Positions 30,143 to 38,467 of a stretch of DNA of 64,000 bases are shown piece by piece. The notes beneath the pieces are model-generated. The model saw nothing but the letters and a program-made list of their open reading frames with translations. It did no database searches and was not told the origin of the DNA. Numbering within the stretch: position 1 is the stretch's first letter; the number at the start of each line of letters is the position of its first letter. The stretch is from Aeromonas taiwanensis (GTDB lineage Bacteria; Pseudomonadota; Gammaproteobacteria; Enterobacterales; Aeromonadaceae), in the NCBI RefSeq assembly GCF_000820165.1, contig NZ_CDDD01000069.1:1-64000 (forward strand), written 5' to 3'. A program made the translations under genes and the position numbers.

Positions 30143-30170
30143 CCGCGTCACTGATATTTTTATGTTAAAT
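30143..30170 (+). other. Half-dif: perfect XerD arm downstream of recombinase 1
   Basis: TTATGTTAAAT at 30160-30170 is identical to the XerD-binding arm of dif. The expected XerC half (30143-30153) is degenerate, although ACCGCG at 30142-30147, also present at the left end of the dif at 38468, sits 1 nt out of register. Confidence 0.5.
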
Positions 30171-30310
30171 GATATCCCATTGATCTGATGATATATTTAT
30201 CCCTTCATTTGGTTCCTGAGTCGGGAGGTGAGCATAATGCTGTCATCCTTGCCTTAACACGGGAATAAGTGAGAGATAACAGCCTCCATTTTTCTATCCA
30301 GCAAGGTCAT

Positions 30311-30568
30311 ATGAGCCAAGAAATGAAGATGCGCGAGGCACAAGACAATGCCGAGCGACAGCGTCAACATGTGAAGCGCAAGCAGGAAACCCACAGCCGG
30401 CTGCAATGCTGGATTAGCAATCGCCATGCCGAGCGGTTGCAGGAACTGGGTCTCCACCTGGAAGACAGCCAGGCCTCCCTCATCGAGCAGGCGATCGATC
30501 TGCTCTACCAGCATGAGCTGGTGCCTCATGTGCGTTCGGAGAGATCGCCGGTGGAGACCCTGGAGTAG
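30311..30568 (+). CDS. Small ribbon-helix-helix-like protein
   Basis: 85 aa from the ATG at 30311 (AAGG just upstream); a GTG at 30269 would add 14 residues. The first about 30 residues are highly charged (EMKMREAQDNAERQRQHVKRK). They are followed by RLQCWISNRHAERLQEL, then HLEDSQASLIEQAIDLLYQHE, which has the strand-helix-turn-helix pattern of RHH (CopG/Arc-type) DNA-binding proteins. No toxin partner is adjacent. It lies between recombinase 1 with its half-dif and rsmF, so it could regulate the recombinase or an unlinked gene. Family call is tentative. Confidence 0.5.
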   Translation: MSQEMKMREAQDNAERQRQHVKRKQETHSRLQCWISNRHAERLQELGLHLEDSQASLIEQAIDLLYQHELVPHVRSERSPVETLE

Positions 30569-30613
30569 GGAAGAGAAAGGAGAAACAGGGATGCTTCGAA
30601 AAGGCATAGGGAC

Positions 30614-30647
30614 AAAAAAAGCCAGGTACGAATTCCTTGTACCTGGC
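30614..30647 (-). terminator. Terminator of rsmF (minus strand)
   Basis: Stem GCCAGGTAC/GTACCTGGC (30621-30629, 30639-30647) with a seven-base T-run on the minus strand at 30620-30614. Confidence 0.8.
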
Positions 30648-30803
30648 ATAGGGGAATTGGCTCCTTGCAGAGCCGTGCGCTAACTGGTATGTGGATAGCC
30701 TTAAGCTTAGACAAGGCTAGAGGCATTTCAAGAACCGGCTAAATGTTCAACCAGAGTGTGGGTTTTTAAGACTCGAACAGGCGCCTTTTACCGGCGCCCG
30801 AGC

Positions 30804-32270
30804 TCACTCGTTGAATAGGTTGTTGTCCCGTACCAGTTCGCGGGGCAGGGCATTCTTGATGCGACTCCCCACCCATTTCCCCATGCCGAGCGGATGCCCC
30901 TGATAGCGGACGATGACCTCGCCGTTACCCGCCTCTTGCTCGGGCCAGACATCCCGCCCCATCATGAATTCCCGCGCATTGGCGACATCCAGATCGATGC
31001 ATCCCCGCGTGGCCAGCGCGCCATAGGCAAGCGCCCATTCATGGGTCAACCGATATCCCTTCTTGAAGGTTTCCGCCAGCTTGATGCCGATGCGATCGAA
31101 GCGCAGCTTGCCCTGTACCTGCTCGAAGGCATCGGGGAAGAGCCAGATCTCGTCGTTGCGGCCAAACAGCTGGCCACGGGGAGCGGTCCCGAAGCTCCCC
31201 TCGATCTCCCGCAGCATGGGAACGGCTTCTTTCTCCGGCAGGGGAGAGAAGGGGAATTTGCCGAGCTTGCCCGGCTTGAACATGGTGTTGGGTACGGAGT
31301 GGTGCTTGCGCAATCTGGCGACGAAAAAACCTTCAGAATCGAAGATCTGGGGCCAAACGTGCAGGTATCCTTCCGTCGAGCAAGCCTGCTCCGCTCCCGG
31401 GAAGAGGTCTGCCAGGGAGTCGAAACTCAGGGCATCGCCGAATTTGTCCAGCAGGGATTGGCACACGGCCTGGTTCTCCTGCTCACTCAGGGTACAGGTG
31501 GAGTAGACCAGGACGCCGCCAGGCTTGAGCGCGTGGAAGGCACTCTCCAGCAAACCCTGCTGCACGGCCGCGATCTCCTCGATGCTCTCGAGGCTCCAGT
31601 TGCGCAGGGCATCTTCATCCTTGCGCACCGTCCCCTCACCGGAGCAGGGGGCATCGAGCAAGATGGCGTCGAAGGTCTCCGGCAACCACTGGCCAAAGAC
31701 CTTGGCATCGAAGTGGGTCATCCCCACGTTGGTCACACCGCAGCGCTGGATATTCGCACTCAGCACCTTGAGCCTGCTGCTGGAAAACTCGTTGGCGATC
31801 AGCATCCCCTGGTTCTCCATCAGGGCCGCGATCTGGGTGGTCTTGGAGCCGGGGGCAGCGGCCGCGTCCAGCAACATGCCATCCCGTTTGATGCGTTCGC
31901 TGGCAAAGAGCGCCGTCACCGGCAGCATGGAACTCGCCTCCTGGATGTAGAAGAGGCCGCACAGGTGTTCGGCGGTGTTGCCAAGGGGGACGCTCTCGTC
32001 GCTGCGGGTCAGCCAGAAGCCGGTCTCGCACCAGGGAACGGGGTCCAGTTGCCAACCCAGGGGGGCCATGCGGGCGACAAACTCGGGCACGGCGATCTTG
32101 AGAGTGTTGACCCGGATGCTGCGCCGCAGCGGGCGACGACAACTCGCCACGAACTCCTCCATGGAGAGATGGGACGGCATGATGGCCGCAATGTGGCGGA
32201 GGAAGTGATCGGGAAGGTAGGTGTTGTCGTGCACGTCGCAATCTCGCTGACCCAAAATGAGGGGCGACAT
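30804..32270 (-). CDS. rsmF: 16S rRNA m5C1407 methyltransferase RsmF
   Basis: SAM-dependent rRNA cytosine-5 methyltransferase, up to 488 aa (E. coli about 479). RRSIRVNTLKI is at about 48-58. The SAM loop LDAAAAPGSKTTQIA carries the NOL1/NOP2/Sun signature, with LLDAPCSGEGTVRKDEDA (Cys of the PCSG release loop) and YSTCTLSEQENQAV (catalytic TC). The C-terminal PUA-like region is present. A GTG at 32234 (VHDNTYLPDHF) is as likely as the ATG at 32270, since homology starts there. It lies downstream of letB on the same strand, but a terminator separates them. E. coli has the same yebS-yebT-yebU order. Confidence 0.93.
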   Translation of the reverse strand: MSPLILGQRDCDVHDNTYLPDHFLRHIAAIMPSHLSMEEFVASCRRPLRRSIRVNTLKIAVPEFVARMAPLGWQLDPVPWCETGFWLTRSDESVPLGNTAEHLCGLFYIQEASSMLPVTALFASERIKRDGMLLDAAAAPGSKTTQIAALMENQGMLIANEFSSSRLKVLSANIQRCGVTNVGMTHFDAKVFGQWLPETFDAILLDAPCSGEGTVRKDEDALRNWSLESIEEIAAVQQGLLESAFHALKPGGVLVYSTCTLSEQENQAVCQSLLDKFGDALSFDSLADLFPGAEQACSTEGYLHVWPQIFDSEGFFVARLRKHHSVPNTMFKPGKLGKFPFSPLPEKEAVPMLREIEGSFGTAPRGQLFGRNDEIWLFPDAFEQVQGKLRFDRIGIKLAETFKKGYRLTHEWALAYGALATRGCIDLDVANAREFMMGRDVWPEQEAGNGEVIVRYQGHPLGMGKWVGSRIKNALPRELVRDNNLFNE

Positions 32271-32334
32271 CTTACCACAGTGCGAGCATTTCCTTCAGGC
32301 GCCTTTCGCCCGGCGGTGAAAGGAGGGCCCATAA

Positions 32335-32361
32335 AAAAACCGGCACACGGCCGGTTTTTCA
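32335..32361. terminator. Terminator between letB and rsmF
   Basis: AAAAAACCGGC / GCCGGTTTTT hairpin with T-runs on both strands; on the minus strand it follows letB. Confidence 0.8.
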
Positions 32362-32374
32362 TATGAGCAAGGGA

Positions 32375-34927
32375 TCAGGGCTGGATGCGGGGGCTCCACT
32401 CCAGCCACTCCTTCTCCGCTTTGGAGTGCAGCGGATAACGGTGACCGGCCTTGACGGTGGCCCCCATCTCCCGCTCCGGGGTATTGAAGGCGATGCCGCC
32501 GGCCAGCAGGCTCTGCACGGTTTCCACCTCTATGGTGCCACCGGTCAGGCCGATGTCGGCCTTGACGCCGGAGACGTTCCAGAAGCGGCTGTTGGCTCGC
32601 ACCAGGTGGGCGTACTGCCCGTCGACGTTCACGTCGATCAGCACCTCGCTGCCATCGCGGGCCAGCACCACGCCGGTGACGCTGCCCACCACCATCTTGC
32701 GAAACAGCAGAGGGCTGCCCACGCTGACGCCGTCGACGGCGGGGCTCCTGAGGGTCAGTGCCAGACCGACGGGGCCGCTCTCGCTCAGCGGGAATCGCTC
32801 CTTGCCCGCGCCCTGGCCCGGGGTGGCCTCCACGAAGGCGCCCTTGATCAGGGTGTCGAGGTGGGCGACGCCCCCCAGCCCCACCTTGGCCTGCACCAGG
32901 GTATAGCGCGCCCCGGATTGCAGGAAGCGGGGGGCATACTGCTGCGCCAGCTCGGCCTTGAAGCGCACCTGGCCGAGGGAGGGATCCAGCTCGATCTGCT
33001 CCACCTTGCCGATGTCGACTCCCCGATAGCGGATGGGACTGCCGACCCCGAGCCCCGGGTTATGATCGGCGGTCAGGGTGAGGGGTCGCACCTGGGTGCC
33101 GGCCTGCTCCTTACTGTCAAAAAGCTGATGACTGCTGCGACCGGTGCCGAGGCTGTCGAACTCGATGGCACCGCGCAGCAGGGTGGCGAGGTTACCCATC
33201 TTGACCTGTACCCCGTCGAGCCGGATCTTGCCGTCGATGGCGGCCTTCTTCCAGAACTGGGGCTGCAGCTTGAGGAGGGGGGCATAGGTGGCGTCGATCT
33301 CCAGGGTGATCGCCACGCCACCATCCTCGGCTTTCAGCCCTTTGACCTTGCCCGCTTCCAACCCCAGGTAGAACACGGGGGAGCCAATACCGATGCCGTC
33401 AGCCTGCTCTGCGCGCAGTGTCCAGCGTGCCGGCCTGGCGTTGCGACTGCCGAGCAGGGCCAGCTCCTGGCTGGGGTAGAGGCGATCGATACGCTCGCCC
33501 TGTGGTGCCTGTACCAGTTTGATCCCGCCCGCCAGCCAAGCACTCGCCGGACTGGCCTCCACCTTGAGCCCGCTGAGATCGGCCTCGACCTGCAGGGGGG
33601 ACGCACGGTAGAAGCGCGCCCGCTGCAGCAGGTGCTGATAACCTTCGTTCACCAGCAGGTCGACGCGGGCATTGCCCCCCGCATCCAGGGTCAGCGTCCC
33701 CAGCTGGCCTATCTGCAGCCCCTTGAACCAGAGCGGTGCGCCCTCGCTCAAGCCGGCGAGATCGTCCGCCTGCAGGGTCAGCCTGGTGCCGCCACGCTGT
33801 GCCTGCTCCGTCAGCGTCATGGTGTTGACCTGCTCACCTGCCACGTAGTCAAGGCGGATGGCGGGCCCGGCCAGCAGGCGATCCGCATGCTTGACGCCGG
33901 ACGGGGAGAGGGAGACCGTCTCCCAGAGGAGGCGGCTCTTGCCGGTCATCCGAAATGCCTGTTCAGGGTTGATCAGCGCCGTCACGACCCGGCCCTGCTC
34001 GGTCAGGCGAATGGGGTCGACCCGGCCAATCTCGATCCCTTCATACAGGATGGGCATGCCCTCCTTGATGGGGAGTTCGCCCGCCTGGATGGTGATTCGC
34101 TCGCCCCGGGCCGCCTCGGCCAGCCCCTTGTAGAGGACAAAATTCACCCCCTTCTGGGCGATGGGGGAATCCTTGGGGGAGTCAAAGGCGATGCCGCCGC
34201 TCAGGATGGAGGTAAGGCTGCCGGCCTCCACGCTCACGCCCGCCAGGCTGAAGGAGCCCTTGATGCCGCTGATGTTCCAGAAGCGGCTATCCGTCTTGAC
34301 GAGGTGTTCGAAGCGCGGCTCTATCACCAGATCCAGGATCACGTTCTGGTTCGCTTCCCCGAGGCGGGTATTGATGACACTCCCCACCTCCAGCCCGCGG
34401 AAGTAGATCTTGGCCCCGATACCGACCGACCCCAGCGAGTCGGCGGTCAGGTGCAGGGTCCGCCCCTGGGCCTGATAGCCGGGGGGAGGGCCGTCCTGGG
34501 CATCGAACTCGTCCTCCAGCGGGTTGTTCTCCCGGCCGGGCTGCACGTTGATGTAGTTGCCGGAAACCAGGGTATCCAGGCCGGAGATCTCGGTGAGCGA
34601 CGCCTTGGGGCTCACCAGCCAAAAGTCGGACCCCTTGCGAATGAGCGGGCGGGCGCGACTGTCGACCTTGGCCAGCACTGCTATCTTGCGACCATCCTCC
34701 GCCAGCCCCAGCTCCTGGACGACACCGATGGCCACCCCCTGATAGCGCAGCTGGGTCTTGCCCGGCAGGATGCCGTTGCCCTGGGCAAAGTTGATGCGGA
34801 TCATCTGGCCGCTGCTTGCCCACTGCTGGTAGAGGAAGCCTCCCGCCAGCAAGAGGGCGATGAAGGGCAACAGCCAGACCGGGGATAACCAGCGATGTTT
34901 CTTAATGACGGGTTCAGCCCCGATCAT
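32375..34927 (-). CDS. letB: LetB (YebT), multi-MCE lipid-transport tunnel protein
   Basis: 850 aa (E. coli 879). One N-terminal TM anchor at about 15-35 (WLLPFIALLLAGGFLYQQW) is followed by a chain of tandem MCE domains of about 110-120 residues. Repeats are visible as recurring VGSPIRYRGVDIGKV, VGAKIYFRGLEVGSV, IGSPVFYLGLEAGKV and VGSPLLFRKMVVGSV. I count about seven, as in E. coli LetB, where stacked hexameric rings form a tunnel across the periplasm for phospholipid traffic. It follows the two LetA-like genes by 50 bp and is probably in one operon with them. Confidence 0.93.
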   Translation of the reverse strand: MIGAEPVIKKHRWLSPVWLLPFIALLLAGGFLYQQWASSGQMIRINFAQGNGILPGKTQLRYQGVAIGVVQELGLAEDGRKIAVLAKVDSRARPLIRKGSDFWLVSPKASLTEISGLDTLVSGNYINVQPGRENNPLEDEFDAQDGPPPGYQAQGRTLHLTADSLGSVGIGAKIYFRGLEVGSVINTRLGEANQNVILDLVIEPRFEHLVKTDSRFWNISGIKGSFSLAGVSVEAGSLTSILSGGIAFDSPKDSPIAQKGVNFVLYKGLAEAARGERITIQAGELPIKEGMPILYEGIEIGRVDPIRLTEQGRVVTALINPEQAFRMTGKSRLLWETVSLSPSGVKHADRLLAGPAIRLDYVAGEQVNTMTLTEQAQRGGTRLTLQADDLAGLSEGAPLWFKGLQIGQLGTLTLDAGGNARVDLLVNEGYQHLLQRARFYRASPLQVEADLSGLKVEASPASAWLAGGIKLVQAPQGERIDRLYPSQELALLGSRNARPARWTLRAEQADGIGIGSPVFYLGLEAGKVKGLKAEDGGVAITLEIDATYAPLLKLQPQFWKKAAIDGKIRLDGVQVKMGNLATLLRGAIEFDSLGTGRSSHQLFDSKEQAGTQVRPLTLTADHNPGLGVGSPIRYRGVDIGKVEQIELDPSLGQVRFKAELAQQYAPRFLQSGARYTLVQAKVGLGGVAHLDTLIKGAFVEATPGQGAGKERFPLSESGPVGLALTLRSPAVDGVSVGSPLLFRKMVVGSVTGVVLARDGSEVLIDVNVDGQYAHLVRANSRFWNVSGVKADIGLTGGTIEVETVQSLLAGGIAFNTPEREMGATVKAGHRYPLHSKAEKEWLEWSPRIQP

Positions 34928-34977
34928 ACGGACTCCTTACATTGGCTGTGATCACAGCACATCCGACACAAAAGACA

Positions 34978-35586
34978 TTAACGGGCCGCCTTGTCCCACA
35001 ACAGGCGGGTATCGAGCATCCGGGCCGACATCATGGTGAGCACCACCACGCCGGCAAAAGCCGTCGCCCCGGGACCGGCACGCACGTTGAGCAGTACGCC
35101 GCGATCCACCAGGGCCACCATCAGCGAGATGACGAACAGGTCCAGCATGGACCAGCGCCCGATGAAATCGATGATGCGGTACATGATGAGCTGACGCTTG
35201 CGGCGTACCGGCTTGCTGCGCTGCAACTGCCAGCAGATCCACCCAAGACCCACTATCTTGCCGATGGGGACTACGATGCTCGCGGTCAGCACTATGGTGG
35301 CGATGCCGGACATCTTGCTGCGATAGAGCGCCATGATACCGCTGAAGATGGTATCGGACTGCAATAATCCCTTGTTGTAGAAGTGGGTGATGGGCAAGAG
35401 ATTGGCCGGCAACAGCATGAAGGTGGCCAGCGCCAGCAGTCCCCACGTCCAGGCGAGGGAATGGGGAATGCGCATCTGCAAGGGTGTCTGGCAACGTGGG
35501 CAGCTCATGGCGCTCTGGTAGCGCACCAGCAAGCCGCAGGTATGACAGCGACAGAGCCCCAGTTTACGTGCGCTGGTCAGGGTCAT
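34978..35586 (-). CDS. LetA-like (PqiA-domain) membrane protein, C-terminal half
   Basis: 202 aa. It has a zinc-ribbon-like CHTCGLLVRYQSAMSCPRC at residues 15-33, then about four TM helices (LALATFMLLPANLLPITHF, a second at about 95-115, and two near the C terminus). It corresponds to the second PqiA domain of E. coli LetA (YebS, 427 aa). Here the protein is made as two separate genes whose frames overlap by 23 bp. It partners the MCE protein LetB downstream. Confidence 0.88.
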   Translation of the reverse strand: MTLTSARKLGLCRCHTCGLLVRYQSAMSCPRCQTPLQMRIPHSLAWTWGLLALATFMLLPANLLPITHFYNKGLLQSDTIFSGIMALYRSKMSGIATIVLTASIVVPIGKIVGLGWICWQLQRSKPVRRKRQLIMYRIIDFIGRWSMLDLFVISLMVALVDRGVLLNVRAGPGATAFAGVVVLTMMSARMLDTRLLWDKAAR

Positions 35587-36205
35587 TGTCTGGCTCCGTG
35601 GCCTGTTGCAGCGGGATCCGAGCCCAGTAGGGGGCGGGATCGAAGAGGATGAGCAGCGTCATGTTGAGCAGCATCAGGCAACCCAGGCTGAGCAGGCCTC
35701 CCCCCAGACGCACGTCGGCGATATCGACCAGCTTGAACAGGGCGACCAGCAGGCTGACGATGTACACCTCCAGCATGGCCCAGTGGCGGAAGACCTCGAC
35801 CGATTTCAGGGTCAAGGCCAGCAGGTGCCAGCGTTTGGCGAGCCCGGATGCCAGCGCAAACACACCGAGCAGCAACCCCGTCGGTGACACCACGGCGCAC
35901 CAGAGCACCAGGCTCGCCACCCAGACCTCGCTCTCTGAGAACAGCATCAGAATGCCCTTCACCAGGTTTGCCTCGGAATTGACCCCGGCCAGACGCAGGT
36001 AGATCAACGGCTCAAAAAACGCAGAGGGCAAAAGCAGGAAGCCGGTGATGGTCAGCGCCATCAACTGGGAAGGGCGAAAGGCATAGCGCCCGTAGAGGTG
36101 CTGGTGACAGCGGGGACAATGGGCGTGACGCCGCAGCGGCAACAACTTGCGTTCGATCAGCAAGTCGCAGGCCGGGCAGACGATCACGGAATGCGGATCC
36201 GACAT
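35564..36205 (-). CDS. LetA-like (PqiA-domain) membrane protein, N-terminal half
   Basis: 213 aa from the ATG at 36205 (MSDPHSVIVCPACDLLIERK). The frame is open upstream but without homology. It has two CxxC pairs, CPACD and CPRCH, typical of the PqiA N terminus, then four TM segments. It is equivalent to the first half of E. coli LetA. It is the first gene of the leftward letA-letB operon and is divergent from yebG. Confidence 0.88.
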   Translation of the reverse strand: MSDPHSVIVCPACDLLIERKLLPLRRHAHCPRCHQHLYGRYAFRPSQLMALTITGFLLLPSAFFEPLIYLRLAGVNSEANLVKGILMLFSESEVWVASLVLWCAVVSPTGLLLGVFALASGLAKRWHLLALTLKSVEVFRHWAMLEVYIVSLLVALFKLVDIADVRLGGGLLSLGCLMLLNMTLLILFDPAPYWARIPLQQATEPDNDPDQRT

Positions 36206-36412
36206 ACAATTCAACCTGTTGAAGGAATTGATAAAATTTACCCTAAAATGCCCTTCCTGTCTTGCCGCACCGCACGCCGTACCCAAGAAAAGGGGCAGAT
36301 CGCCCAGTGGAGTGGGGGAGCGGCAACAATCCTGATACCACGCCCCGACTCGCCACAGCGGGCTGACCTGAGGCCCCTCACAGGGTCACCGCGGCCTTCT
36401 CGCCGACGCGGC

Positions 36413-36441
36413 TTGCGATACTGTATATCCATACATATACT
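36413..36441 (+). promoter_or_regulatory. Sigma-70 promoter of yebG with LexA box in the spacer
   Basis: TTGCGA (36413-36418), 17 nt, TATACT (36436-36441). A LexA-type box CTGTATATCCATACAT (36421-36436) fills the spacer; it fits CTGT-N8-ACAG with one mismatch at the last base. Confidence 0.8.
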
Positions 36442-36470
36442 GTATTCACTATCAAGAGGAGGACGCCGCG

Positions 36471-36785
36471 ATGGCCGTTGAAATCAAATATGTTGTGGTA
36501 CGTGGGGGAGTGGAGAAGATGACGTTTACCAGCAAGAAGGAGGCGGATGCCTATGACAAGCTGCTGGATACTGCCGACGAGCTGATGACGCTGCTGGCGG
36601 GTGCCCCCGTCGCACTGTTGCCTGAGCAGCAGGAGAGCCTGGCCTTTTACCTGGCAGAACAACGGGACCAGCTGCAACACGTGCTGCGCGGGGGCAAGGG
36701 GCAGGGGAGTGCACCAAGCGCCAGCAAAGAAGAGAAGATAGATACCATCCCTGCAAAGGAAAAGTCCCTCAAGAGCGTGGCCTGA
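36471..36785 (+). CDS. yebG: YebG, SOS-induced protein
   Basis: 104 aa. MAVEIKYVVVRGGVEKMTFTSKKEADAYDKLLDTADEL is nearly the same as the start of E. coli YebG (96 aa), a LexA-regulated protein whose biochemical role is not established. The C terminus is a low-complexity Ser/Lys/Glu tail. Strong SD AGAGGAGGA, 7 nt from the ATG. The LexA box inside the promoter predicts tight DNA-damage control. Confidence 0.93.
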   Translation: MAVEIKYVVVRGGVEKMTFTSKKEADAYDKLLDTADELMTLLAGAPVALLPEQQESLAFYLAEQRDQLQHVLRGGKGQGSAPSASKEEKIDTIPAKEKSLKSVA

Positions 36786-36938
36786 TGCGGGCGCGGGCAG
36801 GGGAACCGTCTTCTTCTGCCGCGTGATATGCATAAAAGCAGCAAACAAAGTCACTTTCATCGGTATTTACCCCGAGAATTTTCCAACCACATTGCATATT
36901 CATTGAATATTTTCATGTGCAGCGTGTTCGTCGCCATA

Positions 36939-36953
36939 CGATATGCCATATCG
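36939..36953. repeat. Short palindrome upstream of recombinase 2
   Basis: Arms CGATATG and CATATCG around a single C, in an AT-rich stretch about 120 bp before the recombinase ATG. Could be a regulator site; function unknown. Confidence 0.45.
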
Positions 36954-36990
36954 CATATTGTGACAGCCGCCCTCTGGACGACCTGTGAGC

Positions 36991-37024
36991 CCTGATGCCG
37001 ATAACCCCATTTATCGGCATCAGG
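36991..37024. repeat. Xer-like palindrome IR2 upstream of recombinase 2
   Basis: Perfect 14-bp arms CCTGATGCCGATAA and TTATCGGCATCAGG around the 6-bp centre CCCCAT, 49 bp before the recombinase ATG. Inner bases CGATAA, six bases, TTATCG are the same as in IR1 (29018-29053), and the 11+6+11 layout matches dif. No T-run follows. Confidence 0.9.
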
Positions 37025-37073
37025 ATGGCGTGACACCCACTCAGTTCCATCGGCTCGAAACACAAACATCATC

Positions 37074-38351
37074 ATGACCCATCCTCAACTTCCACCCGCC
37101 ATGCCGCTATTCGACAGCGTGACCCACCTGGAAGCGGGCAATCCCCAGGTCAACCAGTATCTGGCCACCCTGAGTCTTGGCAATATCCCCGATGCAGGGC
37201 TCGTCTACGAGCTGGCCGTCGACTGGCTGCTGGAGCAGCGTCACAGCGAGAACAACTACAAGACCTACCGCAGCGAGCTCACCACCTTCCTGCATTGGTG
37301 CTTCTGCGAGGTGGCCATCAGCCCCAGGGATCTCACCAGGCGCATCATGATGCGCTATCTCGACTATTGCCAGGCGCCACCATCCGAGCTTATCGCCTAT
37401 CGGAACGTGGCCCAGTTCGTGCTCGACAAGGAGTGGGGGGAGAGGCTACCCAACCCCCTGTGGCGTCCTTTCCTGGGCAAACGGGATCTGGGCCGGGAGT
37501 TGCCGTATAGCCTGAGCGAACAGGCGATGAAAACCAAGCTCGCCATCTTGTCAGCCTTCTTCCAGTTCCTTATTCAGGAGGAGTACATGGATCGCAACCC
37601 GGCACTCCTGCTGCAGCGGGTGAAGCGGCCACTCAACCAGGATGCCGGCGACGAGGCGCAATCTTTCACCGAGTTGCAGTGGTCCTATGTGATGCAGGCC
37701 ACCGAACAGCTGGCAGCCGAGGACCCGGCTCAGCACGAGCGCAGCCGCTTTCTCATCTGCCTGATGTACGCCTGTTATCTGCGTATTTCGGAGGTAGCCG
37801 CGAGGCCGGGGTTCAGCCCGGTCATGAGCCAGTTCCGCCGTGATGGCAAGACGGGCGTCTGGGGCTATGACATCCCGCGCAGCAAGGGTGGCAAACGCCG
37901 TACCGTGGCCGTCTCCCAGGCGCTGCTCGAAGCCTTGGCTCGCTATCGTACCTTTCTTGGGCTCTCGCCGATGCCGGCACCCGGCGAGCAGACTCCGCTC
38001 TTCGTGCGCCACAAGGCCGCGGCCCATGGCCGCGAACAAGGCGAGCTCAATGCCAATCTCGGCATCCGTCAGCTGAGGGACCTGGTCATGGCGGTGTTCG
38101 AGCAGGCAGCCAGGTTGGCCGAGCAAGACGGCTTTGCTCAGGATGCGGCCGAGATGCGCAACCTGACCCCGCATTCCATCCGCCACACCGGCATCACCCA
38201 TGACATCAACCTGCACGGTCGACCGCTGTCCCACGTGCAAGCCGATGCTGGTCACGACAGCATCGACACTACCTCCAAGTATCTGCACACTGGCAGCAGC
38301 GAACGCCACGAGAGCGCCAGCAGAAAACCGCTGGACCGGTTGCTCGACTAA
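37074..38351 (+). CDS. Tyrosine recombinase 2, adjacent to dif
   Basis: 425 aa site-specific recombinase with an intact active site. The N-terminal core-binding domain is at about 45-190 (NNYKTYRSELTTFLHWCF). The catalytic domain has Arg in CYLRISEVAA (about 238), Lys in the hairpin PRSKGGKRRTVAV, His-xx-Arg in TPHSIRHTGI (about 365), His in AGHDSIDTT and Tyr in SKYLHTGS (about 400). It is about 125 residues longer than XerC/XerD, with extra sequence between the domains. ATG 37074 has no evident SD. It is 83 aa longer than recombinase 1, with little similarity outside motifs. The dif site begins 117 bp after its stop. No element genes flank it. Confidence 0.92.
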   Translation: MTHPQLPPAMPLFDSVTHLEAGNPQVNQYLATLSLGNIPDAGLVYELAVDWLLEQRHSENNYKTYRSELTTFLHWCFCEVAISPRDLTRRIMMRYLDYCQAPPSELIAYRNVAQFVLDKEWGERLPNPLWRPFLGKRDLGRELPYSLSEQAMKTKLAILSAFFQFLIQEEYMDRNPALLLQRVKRPLNQDAGDEAQSFTELQWSYVMQATEQLAAEDPAQHERSRFLICLMYACYLRISEVAARPGFSPVMSQFRRDGKTGVWGYDIPRSKGGKRRTVAVSQALLEALARYRTFLGLSPMPAPGEQTPLFVRHKAAAHGREQGELNANLGIRQLRDLVMAVFEQAARLAEQDGFAQDAAEMRNLTPHSIRHTGITHDINLHGRPLSHVQADAGHDSIDTTSKYLHTGSSERHESASRKPLDRLLD

Positions 38352-38467
38352 GCCTGTGCACGTGAGAGATAACCAGTGACCAACAGCAGATTCATGCTCA
38401 TGGGGAGGCACTGCGTCGTAAAGGCGATATTTGCCTGGATACACAGCTGATACGCCTCAAACACAAT

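Noticed and set aside
32234-32270. A single decisive start for rsmF
   Set aside because: Both the ATG at 32270 and the GTG at 32234 have weak SDs; homology alone cannot settle it.
32363-34888. An 841-codon plus-strand frame opposite letB
   Set aside because: Shadow of the real MCE gene; periodic composition mirrors the LetB repeats.
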